The notes beneath the pieces are model-generated. The model ran no database searches, was not told the origin of the DNA, and saw only the letters and a list, made by a program, of their open reading frames with translations. Of a stretch of 64,000 nucleotides of DNA, positions 47,627 to 59,101 are shown one piece after another (the stretch's first letter is position 1; the number at the start of each line of letters is the position of its first letter). The DNA comes from Chlorokybus atmophyticus (taxonomy: Eukaryota; Streptophyta; Chlorokybophyceae; Chlorokybales; Chlorokybaceae): NCBI GenBank assembly GCA_009103225.1, contig RHPI01001116.1:317810-381809 (forward strand), in the 5' to 3' direction. The position numbers and the translations under genes are program-made.

Positions 47627-50345
47627 ATGGTCTCTTTCGTCTGTGCTCCTAACAGGGACCAGTCCAGGCTGTCTCAGGCCTCTCCCTCCCGCGAGCGCTC
47701 ATCGTCGCCAACAACAACAACTCCTTCCTCCCCTTCAGCAACCACTCTTTCAGCGGCACAACAACCATCATCATCAGCAGATCAACAACCGCCGATCAGC
47801 TTCAACGCCTCTCAGCTGACACCCTCCCCGTCGAAACGACTCAATTCCACGGTCATCACACCATCAAACGGTAAGGAGGAGAGGGGAGAGGAGGATGGTT
47901 GTGTGTGTGTGCGCGCGTGCGCGTGCGTGTGTGTGTGGGTGAGCGAGTGTATGTATGTGCGCAAGTGCGCGTGTGTGTGTGTGCGTAACACGTTCGCCCA
48001 CGTGGTCTGAAGTCTGTGCACGCGTGCTCACACCCACACACCCGCTCACATCCGTGCGTGTACGCGTGACCCGCACACGCAAGCCCGCGCACGCACAGAC
48101 CTTTACTGTCACTCATTCTGTATACCCACGCTCACATGTGCGCGCGCATGCGTAACTTTCCACCTCTCCACCCCACCTCACCCCCCTCTCCCCTCCCCCA
48201 GACCGCGTCCGCGTCTCCGTCCGCATCCGCCCCCGCTCCCCCCTCGAGCTCTCCCTCGACGCCCCCTCCTGTCTCCTGTCCGACTTCGACCGCCGCACAA
48301 TCTCCGTCTCGCGCAACCACTGGGAGCGCATCTCGGAGACGCTGGAGTGCGACGCTTTGTTCAACGAGTCTGCATCCCAGCGAAGGGTGTACGAGACGGT
48401 CGCCCTACCGGTAGTGCAGAGCGTGATGGGGGGAGTGAACGGGACGGTGCTGGCGTATGGACAGACGGGGACGGGGAAGACGCATACGCTACTGGGGAGT
48501 ATGAGCAACAACGGTGATGATGATGATAACGGTGATGCGGCGATGAGGGGGATTGTGGCCAGGGCGGTGGAGGATGTGTTTGGGATGGCTGGGAGTGATG
48601 TGGAGTACGAGACGAGCGTGACGTTGAGTTACCTGCAGCTGTATATGGAGGCTGTGCATGACTTGTTGGCCGCGGATGCTGTCGGTGCAAGTGGGGATGT
48701 GGGGAGTGGGTTGAGCGTGTATGATAACCCGGCTACCGGGGAGGTGGAGGTGCCGGGAGCGATGGCGGTGAGCGTCACGGGAGCGGCGGAGTGCCTGGAG
48801 ATTATTGAGAGGGCGAATAGTCACCGGATTGTGGCCAACCAACGCATGGTGGGTGGTGGGGGTGTGAATGTGGGTGGTGTGGGTGTGAATGTGCGTGCGC
48901 GTGTGCGCGTGTATGTGCGTGTGCGAGTACGTGTGTGTATGCGTGGTGTGCATCTGAACGCATGCGCGTGTGCGTGTGCGTGAGTGTGCATGAGCGCTGC
49001 AGGCGAGTGTTTGCAAGTTGGAGTGATGTATTGATCTAACATGATGTACACTTCAGAATGCGTCATCGAGCAGGAGTCATGCGGTGCTTTTCCTCAACGT
49101 GCTGCGCAAGCCCACGGGCGTGGCAAACCCAGAGTCCAACCAGCCCGCCTCAGTCACGTACGTACACCAACACATATCCATAACATCACCTCTAACCCCT
49201 TGTGACCCGATATAAACCGAGTTGTAGCTTGCTCACCCCTGCTTGCTCACCCCTACAACAATAGGTACAAGAAGGGCCGCCTTGTTCTGGTGGACCTCGC
49301 GGGCTCAGAACGCCTCAACAAAACAGGCAAGGCAGCAGTCGAATTTAAATCAATCTATCTGTCTGTCTGCCCAACTTCTTTGCTGTGCCTTCAAACTGCA
49401 AGTGACAACGCAACAACACAGACGCACACACGCGTGCACGCAACACAATCACACACGCACACGCACACTCACACTCGGACACTCACACTCACACTCACAC
49501 TCACACTCACACTCACACTCACACTCACACTCACACTCACACTCACACTCACACTCACACTCACACTCACACTCACACTCACTTGCACACGCACACGCAC
49601 ACGCACACAACGCACAACACGCACGCGCTTGCCCAAACACACAGCTGAAGCAACTCAGAATTCGCACAAGTACAGTATACTATACCGTATGCATAGTACG
49701 GTGAACTATAGTATACAGTACAGTATACTGTAGTATAGTGTAGTACAGCATACTATATCCACTCACCCCTCTCCACTCACCCCTCCCCCACCCAGGTTCC
49801 GAGGGTCGCCAAGCCGACGAGGCCAAAGCCATCAACCTCTCCCTCACCGCCTTGGGTAAATGCGTCCGTTCCCTCTCCCTCTCCGACTCCCACGTCCCCT
49901 TCCGCGACAGCAAGCTCACCCGCCTCCTCCGCGACTCGTTCGGCGGGGGGGCGAGGACGAGTCTCGTGGTGTGCGTGAGCGATGTGAGTGAGCATGCCGG
50001 GGAGACGGCTGCCGCGCTGCAGTTCGGGGGGAGGGCCATGTGCGTGGAGAACGGGAAGGGGAGGAAGGAGGGGGAGACGGATTTCAAGCTGTTGGCGAAG
50101 AGACAGCAGGTGAGAGAGGGGGAGGGGATGATCGTGGTGGCACACATGCATTGTGTGCACGAGCACAAGAACACGTAGACGTGTGCGCGCACATGTCAAG
50201 TGTCCACTCCCGTTCGTGCACACGAGCACTGTCCAACACCCTTAACACGCACGTATGCATGCGCACACGCATGCATGCACCCATGTACATGCGTATGTGC
50301 CCCACAAACGCATGCACAAACACTGCTGCTGGGCCAAGTAACATG

Positions 50346-50387
<42 letters not shown>

Positions 50388-53300
50388 CACTACTACTACT
50401 ACTACTATTACCACTACTACCACTACCACTCTTCTCACGCACTACCCCAACCAGGCTGATCTCGACCGCCTCACCTCCGAGAACGACCGCCTCTCCCAGC
50501 AGCTCCTCCTGGCCTCCGACTCCCTGTCCCGTTCTGAGGAGCGGGCGCGGGCGGTGCGGGCGGCGTGGGAGGCGGAGGGGGCGGAGGCGGAGGAGGCGAG
50601 GGAGGGACTGGCGAGGGAGATGGGGAGGGTGGTGGGGGCGATGGAGGAGTACGAGACGAGGGAAAAGGTGGGGAATGTGCGATGAGGACTCACTCTGTCT
50701 TGTGTTACGTTGCAAGTCACATACGCGTGACCCCACTCTTAGACACACGCACACGCACACGCACGCGGGCACGCACACGCGCACCTTCTCCGGCCAGCAG
50801 ATGCAGTGTGTGTGTGTCCGTCTCACCCTCACGTGCACGCAGGCTTTGCAAGCTGAGGTGGCTATGCTGAAAGCCAAGCTGGTCGACTCCTCCTCGGCCA
50901 ACAACGCCAACAACAGCAAGAGAGAAGACGACAACCACCACATCAATACCCACATCATCAACGACACTGATAGCCACACCATCGCCAAGTCCTCCTTCTC
51001 GTGGGGCGACGTGGTCTCACTAGGCAAGGAGCTAAACTCCACCACCGCAACACCAAATGACACAAACACCACCACAACAAACGCAACAACAACTCCAACA
51101 GCTCCAACAGTGGACACAAGAGGCAAGCTCCCTCAGCCCAGTCCAAGCGAGACCAGCGTCAGCAGCAGCACCAGCAGCCGTCGTTTGACCAGCCACAACT
51201 ACCACAACAACAGCACAACTCTTGGCGTGATCGGTCGCAACCCCGAGATCGAGGAGCTGGAGAAGGTCCTGCAGGAGGAGAAGTCGAGTCACGATAATAC
51301 GCGAAGGGAGCTCGCGCTGTTGCGAAAGGGAATGCAGACGTTACAACAGCAGCAGATGCAGATGCAGAAGAGTGGAAGCAATGGCAGTCTGAGCAACCAG
51401 AACTCGCCTCGCGTAAGTGGACGTGTGCACGCGGCACAGCACAAGGAAGGATTTTGCAATTTGAGAAGTGTGTAACATGTGGGAGTGTGTGTCTGGCAGA
51501 AGAGCAAGAAAGAAAGCAAGCACACCGTTGCAGCCAGCGCTGCCATCGACATGTTTGAGATCGAGGAGTTTGAGAACAGCCCCCACAAGGTAACACTTAT
51601 AACCATGTGGTTCTGTGTCAAGTTCGTCAACCACATACCAACATCAACTCACTGATACACTTGCCCCCCAACAGAAAATGCACCGGTTCAACCCGTTTAA
51701 GCGTTCCAAGTCCGGTCGATCCAAGTCCGGCAAGAGCGGGCTTTCGGTTGTGGACACCCCTCTCTCGTTGGACGAGTCGTGGGAGGCAGCGAGGTGCGGA
51801 GGGCGTACTTGTGATTGTTGTTGTGTCGGTGTGTATCAGTTGGCAAAACGCATGTGTGAGCAGGAATGAGGAGCTGTCGCAGAGCACCACGGAGTACCGA
51901 CACATCATCAACGTGCTGTCGCGCGAGTCGGAGGGACTACGCGCACAGCTGGCCATGACCGCCCGCCTCTTTGAACACGGTAACAGGATGAACTGGGTGT
52001 GCATATGTGCGCATGGGTGTGTTTGTGCTCGCGTGTGTGCATGTGCAAGCGCGCGCGCGTGCGCACACACACACACGCATGCGGCATGCATGTGTCATGA
52101 TCAGTAAACAACACAGGTGCATGTGTGCGTGCGCATGCATATTTGCGTGCGTGTTGTTTTTTTCTAGCTTGTGTGCGCGAGCGTGCATGCTTGCACTTAC
52201 ACACGTACACACATATGCGGCATGCATGTTTCGTGGTTGATAAACAAAGGACGTCAAAGCCGACCAAACGCAACCTTGCATGTTGCTTGTTCCAATCCAA
52301 CTCACTCTCCCTCCCCCCCTCCCACCAGTCCCCACCAAGACCCTCCTCGACCTCCTCCTCGTTGACGAACTGGACGTCCGTCACGTGGCCGCCAAGGCGA
52401 TCGCGAACCTGGCCGCCCAGGGCGAGTCGCGTCAGGCGGAGATCATCGCGCAGGGAGGGTTGAGGACCCTCATCGACGCCATCGAGACGAGCACCGACGA
52501 GACGACGCTGAGACTGGCGGTGGGAGCCGTGGCAAACCTCGCCATGGATAGTAAGGACAAGAAGGAGTTGGGTGATGTGTGTGGTGTGGATATGATGCAA
52601 GTTGGACTATGACACTGACACTTCCTCTCTTGCAGCTGCTAATCAGATGCTTGTTGTGGAGGCTGGAGGGTTGAGCGTGCTGGAAGAGGTGGGTGTGGGC
52701 GTGGGCGTATGTGTGCATGGGTGCATGTCTGCGGGCGACCGTGTGCATGTGTATATGTATGTGACGCTTGAAGTACTCAATCTGCTTTGCATGGCAGGTT
52801 TCAAAGGTCGCAACGGATCCGCAGACCCAGCGGATGGTTGCGGGGGCTATCGCCAACCTATGCGGCAACAGTAAGGGGCAGCGAAGTTGTCTCTTTGTGC
52901 AGTCAAACGACACAAACAGACACATGACACACACTTGCCGACAGATTCACTCAAGGGCGAGATAGCATCGTCGGGAGCGCTGGCGGCGCTGGTGGAGATG
53001 GCCAAGTCGGGCCACCCGGACGTGCAGGCCCAGGTGGCCCGCGCCCTCGCCAACTACGTTGTCCGCTGTGAGTGTGCGCATGTGCGAGTGTCCGTGCGTG
53101 ACGGTGCGCGTGTTAGTATTCACACCATTCGTTCGTGTAACAGATGAGGCGAACGCTAGCTTCGTGGATATGCCTGGTGGGTTGCAGTGTCTTGTGACGC
53201 TGGCGTGCTCGCACCACATCGCCGTACGCAAGCACGCCGGTCTCGCACTATATCAGCTCGCCCAGACAGGTAAGAAAAAGACAAATCCACACAAACACAA

Positions 53301-53633
53301 CATGCCCTAACAACATTTAATAACACCAACTGTCCCACATGCGCAGAGTCCACGATTGCGCCGATCATGGCTGCGGGCGCAGTCAAGGCGCTGCTTGAGA
53401 TGCGCCGCTGTGAGCGCGAGGACGTGCAGCGCCTCGCTATCAAGACCATTGCTGTCCTCGCCAAGAACGGTGCGCGTGTGTGATGTTATGTTGCATGTGT
53501 GACACACAACACTGACAAAAACTCACCTGGGCTGATGCGCAATGCAGAGGATGCGCGAAGCATGATCGAGCAGGAGTTGAACGGTGCGGCAACGGATGGA
53601 AGACGGGCACAGGACTTGCTGGTGGCAGCTTGA
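47627..53633 (+). CDS. Armadillo-repeat kinesin (ARK family), many exons
   Basis: A plus-strand motor gene with an N-terminal kinesin head, coiled coil and C-terminal armadillo repeats, the layout of plant ARK/UNGUD kinesins, which control microtubule dynamics. Start [20 protein letters not shown] is followed by a Ser/Thr-rich leader. The head begins [17 protein letters not shown]; the P-loop [10 protein letters not shown] is near residue 167; switch I is [10 protein letters not shown], and switch II is [13 protein letters not shown] then [20 protein letters not shown]. After [20 protein letters not shown] come the neck and coils ([20 protein letters not shown]), a Ser/Thr/Asn-rich linker, and ARM repeats ([59 protein letters not shown]). 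It ends [10 protein letters not shown]. Introns carry long TG, ACTCAC and ACT repeats. All nucleotide-binding motifs are intact. Confidence 0.94.
49465..49583. repeat. (ACTCAC)n hexanucleotide array in a kinesin intron
   Basis: About 18 near-identical ACTCAC units, bordered by CACACG repeats, between the [13 protein letters not shown] and [10 protein letters not shown] exons. Confidence 0.9.
50345..50430. repeat. (ACT)n microsatellite in a kinesin intron
   Basis: A run of CTA/ACT trinucleotides with a few CCA variants just before the exon that begins [10 protein letters not shown]. Confidence 0.9.
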
Positions 53634-54504
53634 GCTTTGCTGCTGCCATACACACGACCCAGTTGGGTATATTTATATAGCTATTACTGGTTTGGTGTGC
53701 GTGAGACATGTTGCAGACTGCCTTTGCTGCTGTTTGCTGTGTCACAATGAGGTTGGCGAGCTCCGTAGCCCTGGGATATTTCTGGTTTTGAGGAGGATGT
53801 TGCCTGACTGTGTGGCGGTGCAGTGGTGTTGTCCAGTAGGAAGATGGTGTTGGCTGTTGTGGTGGATGCAACCGTTTGTCCAAGCGGTAGTCCATGCAGC
53901 CAGCAAACACGCTGCTGCTATTGCACACACGACGGCATTTATAACATGCAGTAGTACTCGTTGCTCTTGGATGAGCCGACCGCAACCAATTTGCCACGGC
54001 AAGTCATTGGTCGCTGAAACCATGTCAACCATCGAGGAACATGTCAGCGTATACATGCACTCGTCGTATCAAAAGAACTTGTGACTTGACACTCTCAGAC
54101 AGTATTGCCTGCTTGCACCTTGAAGGTGCAAGCAGGCAATATCTGCACAACAGAAATGCAAGTGGCACAACAATAGAATTTATGGATACACCGCTACTGC
54201 GTTACTATCAGAGCCAACATGTGATGACCGCATACCGAGCTGAGTGCCTATGCACACAATATGCACCATCAATATAAGAGTCAATTACCCTTTTCGACTG
54301 CTAGTACTACCTGTCCGACAACAAGCTCTCAGCCTCCTCCCTCAACTCCTCTCTCAACAAGCTCTCAGCCTCTCTTTGCGCCTGAAAGCAAAGTCGATCA
54401 ATGCATACATACAAGTGGTGTAGCGCTGGCAAACATACAGGGGGTGGTCACTGTGTAATGGAATCTCATGCACATGTTTGCAGTACAACGCCAGCAAGCA
54501 TAGA
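53634..54504. other. Intergenic, convergent 3' ends of kinesin and CPBP-like gene
   Basis: It contains the palindrome at 54103-54141. No exon recognised. Confidence 0.5.
54103..54141. repeat. Near-perfect palindrome, 19 bp arms, 1 nt centre
   Basis: TATTGCCTGCTTGCACCTT is followed by a single G and then its exact inverted copy. It lies between convergent genes. Confidence 0.92.
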
Positions 54505-56626
54505 TTATACCAGCAGGTTCTCGGTCAGCAAAGCCACAGCGTGTGTCAAGATCGGGGCGACCAGCGTTCCAGTTGAAATCCACTCCACCCCGTATATGAA
54601 GTGCAGAAGATATCTCTGTGTGATGCAATGCAAGGCAGTAAGCAACAAATCCTCAGCACATTGCTGCGGCAGACGGGGAGACACAGAGTTGTGAGAGTTA
54701 CCTGAACATGCACGATGGAGTACTTGACGGGTTTAATAATCATCTCGCCCGTCTCCTTCTTGACCATCACCTCCACTTTGGTAACGCGCTCCTGGCCTAT
54801 CTACACACGCGCACAGTTGCTGGATACCGTTGACTGTACCCACATTATGTGCGGTACAGTTGTATAGCTACCTGAATGCCACCATCAAAAGGTGAAATAA
54901 TTAGCCCCAGCAACACCCAGACTAAGACAGCCTGCTGGGAAATGGACGGGGTCCATCCAAAGAGCTGAAACCACCTGTATAGTTGCAGTTAGCCAACAAC
55001 TTACACAGGCAACCGCTACCAGTTCACGCTTAGTTCTGAGCACACGCGGCCCCCATGTACACACATACACATGTTATATAAACACGCACACTTCGTAAAC
55101 ACGTACCGCACTGCAGTCACAGGAAGAAGGCCATCAAACCACCGGCAGATTGCCTCGGCAACTATCCTGCCAACAGACACAATGATGAGCCTCGCACTAT
55201 AATGTTCGGGCTGAGTCTTGATTGGTCTCAACTCTGCGAGCCTTACCCTTGAAAGAAGAAGCGGTACATCAGCTCAGACCCCATGGCTCTAAGCAGGCTT
55301 GCAACTGTCAAAGTCACCGGCCCGTACAGTGCGACCATCAAACCCCGAGCGCTCTCCCGTACTCGCACACGCTCCTGCATCAAGTCTGGGATAGCGTCCA
55401 CAACAGGATCCTGCACACTCAGACGGTGTTTGTGATGTCACTACAGTGGTGCGCGCAAGGGCAGGAGCACTTTATTCACGCACGTAGTACTTGAGTGCAG
55501 CTATGGAGACGGGCAGAATGCTCCAAACAGCGGCGGATGCCAAGTCTTGAGGCCCGCGCCAGTGCAGCTGACCCAGCAAGTCTGCTCCAAGCACGGCTGC
55601 AATGCCACACTGAACACGCACAGGTGCAAAGGTGAGTACACTGGTTGACACATTTGTTACTGACTAGGAAGTTACTCAGCTTAGTATTGCATACCACAAT
55701 AACGATGTCACCAATGTAGCTGGCAAATTCTGAGAGAATCTTGCGTTTGGCGAGCTCGTCAACGGCCTCCTCGGCCTTGTCGAAGACGTCCTGCGCGGCA
55801 GCCATCTTCTCCGCGTTCTCCACAAACTGGTACACTGGGTGGTCCGCTGGCAAGTTGTCCTCATCTGCTTGCGCCCTGAGATACTGAACACAACACACAC
55901 GCATACGCACGCACGCACAATACCACGAGAGCTTGAGTCTACGCGCAAGATAGTTATTGAAATGTGTTTTAACTCGCTTGCTTGCTTGCATGCTTACCAT
56001 GCGTGCTAAGCTGTACAAGCACATAAAAGCACGCATGATGCTTGTTGTATGTGACAGCTGTCGTTGCTTGACTTGCATTCGCCAGAGAAAGTCCGTATGC
56101 GTGAAGCATATGCTGTACAGTGAGCTTCGGTGTGCAATGCGTGCGATGATGTTACGCTCACCGTAACCAACTCATGGACTGCTGCTTGCTGCTCCTGTTG
56201 TTCTTTCGAGCTCTCATCGGATTTGTTGAAGCGCTTGAGCAACTCCTCATTGATAGAGACATCTACCTTCTGCTGCTGTTCTTCACTTGTTGCCGTCGTC
56301 CCAGGCTGCTCGTCCTCATTCTCCTCAGCCTGCTTGCTGCTGCCCTCGCCGTCGCCGTCTCTGCCATGGGCGCAGCGGACTCCAACTTCTTGTCGTCGCC
56401 GTCGTCGCCGTGGAGGACATTGCTGCGCCCATGCATGCGCAGGAGCACCGCAGCTGCTTGACAGCTTACTCCTGCTCACGCTTGTGCGAGACGACGACCA
56501 GGAGGAGGAGCAGGTGGCCTTCCTACAAGACGACGACGGCGATGGCGAGGGTGCCGACCACCACCACCAGCTGGACGCAGCCGTCGATCCAGCCACTGCC
56601 ACCGCCGCCGACACCGCCACGGACAT
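54505..56626 (-). CDS. CPBP (Rce1-like) family membrane protein with a Ser-rich leader
   Basis: Minus-strand exons run from 56626 to a TAA at 54505. The leader MSVAVSAAVAVAGSTAASS, then Ser/Arg-rich sequence ending near VRCAHG, resembles a plastid transit peptide. An acidic Glu/Gln-rich segment follows, then YLRAQADEDNLPADHPVYQF and several hydrophobic segments (GIAAVLGADLLG, LVWVLLGLIISPF). The CPBP signature region is GSELMYRFFFQG, where the EExxxR motif keeps only the second Glu and the Arg. Near the end, HFIYGVEWISTGTLVAPILT then HAVALLTEN matches CPBP motifs 2 and 3 with both histidines. A charged insert (RVTKVEVMVKKETGEMIIKP) interrupts the usual spacing. Plant relatives include BCM and SCO4. 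Family assignment is moderate; proteolytic activity is doubtful. Confidence 0.55.
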
Positions 56627-56692
56627 GCTGACTGACACACTGCGACAAGCTTGAAACTGAGCTTAATGTGAAAGAGGTTGTTGCGAGCAAGC
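56627..56692. promoter_or_regulatory. 66 bp divergent start-to-start spacer
   Basis: The CPBP-like ATG (56626, minus) and the DUF3007 ATG (56693, plus) are separated by 66 bp. Any promoter must lie here or overlap coding sequence, and both 5' leaders must be very short or overlap. No telo-box is present. Confidence 0.5.
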
Positions 56693-58079
56693 ATGGCGGC
56701 GGCGGTGGCGGTGGTGGGGGCGGCGGTGTCGTCCAGGAGTGCGTCTGTGAGCTGCGCCACGGTGGCGTTGTCGCCATGCTGCTCGGCGCAACGGACGCCG
56801 TCTTTGCCGGCAACAACTTCAGCGACCCGTAGAGCTTCTGGCAGGTGCTGCGGCAGCAGCAGCAGACAGCCGCTTCTTGGCCATGCTGCAGGATTGCCTT
56901 GTGCATGGCGAAGCAGCAGCAGAAGCACGCGCTGCCGCAGCCATAGTCGCAGCCGGCAAGCCACTGTTATGATGGCTGAAGGCGCACCCTCGGATCAATC
57001 AGAGCAGGTCAGTGGTGGTTTGACTTGAGTCACAGCTGAAGTCAAGGGGATGCTGTTGTTTCACTCACATCAGCAGCATACAGCTGCTTGTAGTTCGTGA
57101 CCAGCAAGCAGCCCTTAAAGTCCTTTTTTTAAAGCAAGTATTGAAGCTTACCACGTTTGGGTAAGCTCCAAAGGTTTACACACAGCAAAAAGGGCATGTA
57201 ACTCATAAAGTGAGTTGAATCTTAAGCGGTATGATGTATGTAAAGTTGGCTCGGTGCCAGAACAGTCCTTTTTCGTTTCTTGCTGTGTTGCTGCAGCTGG
57301 TTTGTGAAGCTTGGCGCTCGCACGCACGCATGTGTTTGTAGGCTCCGTCAGAGCTGCAAGCCAGTGCGTGCGCTGACTGGCTTGTTTGAGCGCAATGCAA
57401 ACTGCTTCTTGTGCAGAAACCTGAGAAGCGGCCGCCTTTCGGTACGACAAGAGCAGACGTGTTGATCATAGGCGTTGGGGTCACGGTAGCCGGATTCGCC
57501 CTGAAAGCTGCCCTCCAGGTAAGGTTGCTCGCTAGCTAAGCGCTGTCATTGAATGTGTCATGTTGCACTGCAAGTGTAGTCGTCTCATGTCAGTGATGTA
57601 ACGATCAGAAAGAAACAGAGTCAAGTTAATAGAAAGACCCAGTAGGATTTAATTGTACTTGAAAATCAGCTGGGAAACCAGAGCACACAATGTGTTAGTG
57701 TGAGCGTCCTGTATACGGTCCACCAAACAACAAGCAAACCAGCGAACGCACAACTGCAGGCAGTAGAAATTGGATGTATGCCACAAACTTTGATCTGTAT
57801 GAAAAGGTGGCAGGGGTGGACCAGTTTGTGGCGGGGAACATTGTGATGATTACGCTGGTTTTCGGGGGCGGAATTCTGTGGGCGTCGGGGTACGTAAATC
57901 GCGTGGCGAACAAGGACATGACGTATGTCAAGCAGCTGGAGGCGTACGAGGAGGCCGTCATTCAAAAGCGCCTTGAGGAGATCCCCGATGCCGAGCTCCA
58001 GCGCATTATGGACGAAATTGAGCAGGAGAAGAAGGCAAAGCAGGCCAAGCGAAGCAACCCGCCGCAGCAGAACCAATAG
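56693..58079 (+). CDS. DUF3007-like membrane protein, probably plastid-targeted
   Basis: Exon 1 (56693 to about 57008) encodes a Ser/Ala/Arg-rich leader (MAAAVAVVGAAVSSRSASVS onward) typical of plastid transit peptides, ending EGAPSDQSEQ. Exon 2 (about 57415-57521) reads KPEKRPPFGTTRADVLIIGV then GVTVAGFALKAALQ, a membrane segment. Exon 3, from about 57735, has NFDLYEKVAGVDQFVAGNIV, then MITLVFGGGILWASGYVNRV, a second membrane segment, then ANKDMTYVKQLEAYEEAVIQ and KRLEEIPDAELQRIMDEIEQ. The NMTYxxQLxxYExAVxxKRLEE block is what I associate with cyanobacterial and algal DUF3007. Exon 3 keeps phase with exon 2 if it starts at CAAACC after AACAAG. Function is unknown. Confidence 0.65.
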
Positions 58080-59101
58080 AGGTTGTGAGGGGCCTGTGCG
58101 TTCTTGTTACATACATGGATGTGTAAATGCCGCGTTGAGTGTATACTTCCATAGTTGAACCAGGTCATGCAATATGGATAACTATGACACTGTTCTTTAC
58201 CAAGGTCAGGACAGTGTGCAATATTCCTACAAATAGAGTGCAACCGTTGCACTGTCTGGCATGCGGATGACCAACACGAAGCGCACGAGTAGCATGTTTA
58301 TGTTGGGTGTTCTCCTCGTCTTTCGTAAGTTGGCAAGACTTGACCAGCAAGTGATAGCAGGTGATTGTCACATTTGATGCGAGAATCAATTCACAACAAA
58401 AGGCATACATCGTGGTTGATATTGTGGAGGTCGTATACTTGGGCTCAGGATGTCACTGCATGATCTGCATAGGTTCTGCAGGAAATATTGTGGAAAGAGT
58501 CTGAATTGCACGTGTCACATCAAGCAGCAGGCGCCTTGAATGTAAAGCTGCTCAAGCTGCTGAGGTTGCCTGCGGTGTCCAAGACATCCATAGTATGAGC
58601 GAAGTGACTGAAAAATTACACAACGGTAAGCTTTTGGTCCATGCTTGTCTCTCTCATGACTGATACAGCAAGCGTATAAAATAGGTATATGCTGCAGATG
58701 TATACAAGGAGTGGGCAAGTTGTGCATGTCAAGTCACACATGCCGTGTTCTCATGCAAACTAGCAGCAGCACAACAACGCTGTGTTCATGCTTGCTACTC
58801 CAGTCATCAATGCATGAAGGAGAAACCTCTGCTGCGCAGACTACAGAAAGAGCAACCTTCACAGAGTTGCAATAAGTTGCTTCACAAAGAGCATCTCCCT
58901 AAAACAGCGACACGAAGCAAGCAGGCTGTATCTTCTGAATAACCCGGCTCGCAGCAATTCACACATTTTGATAGTTGCCAGGCTTGCGGCAGCAAGTAAA
59001 CAAACAGGGATATGCGCAAGAGAAAAATTTGACTGAACTGCCAGCAATGCGCTGGTCGCAAGTCAGCACTTATGTAACGCAAGCAAACACTGGTGATAAG
59101 T
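58080..59101. other. Intergenic, convergent 3' ends of DUF3007 and ArgRS
   Basis: Nothing coding or structural stands out. Confidence 0.5.

Noticed and set aside
48489-49016. Antisense His/Thr-rich frame opposite the kinesin head
   Set aside because: Shadow of the conserved motor exon and a TG-rich intron.
49465-49583. CRISPR-like regular repeat
   Set aside because: It is a tandem hexamer without spacers in a eukaryotic intron.
49243-49740. Frames rich in HSHSHS or TLTLTL, and CECECE on the other strand
   Set aside because: Products of the ACTCAC array inside a kinesin intron.
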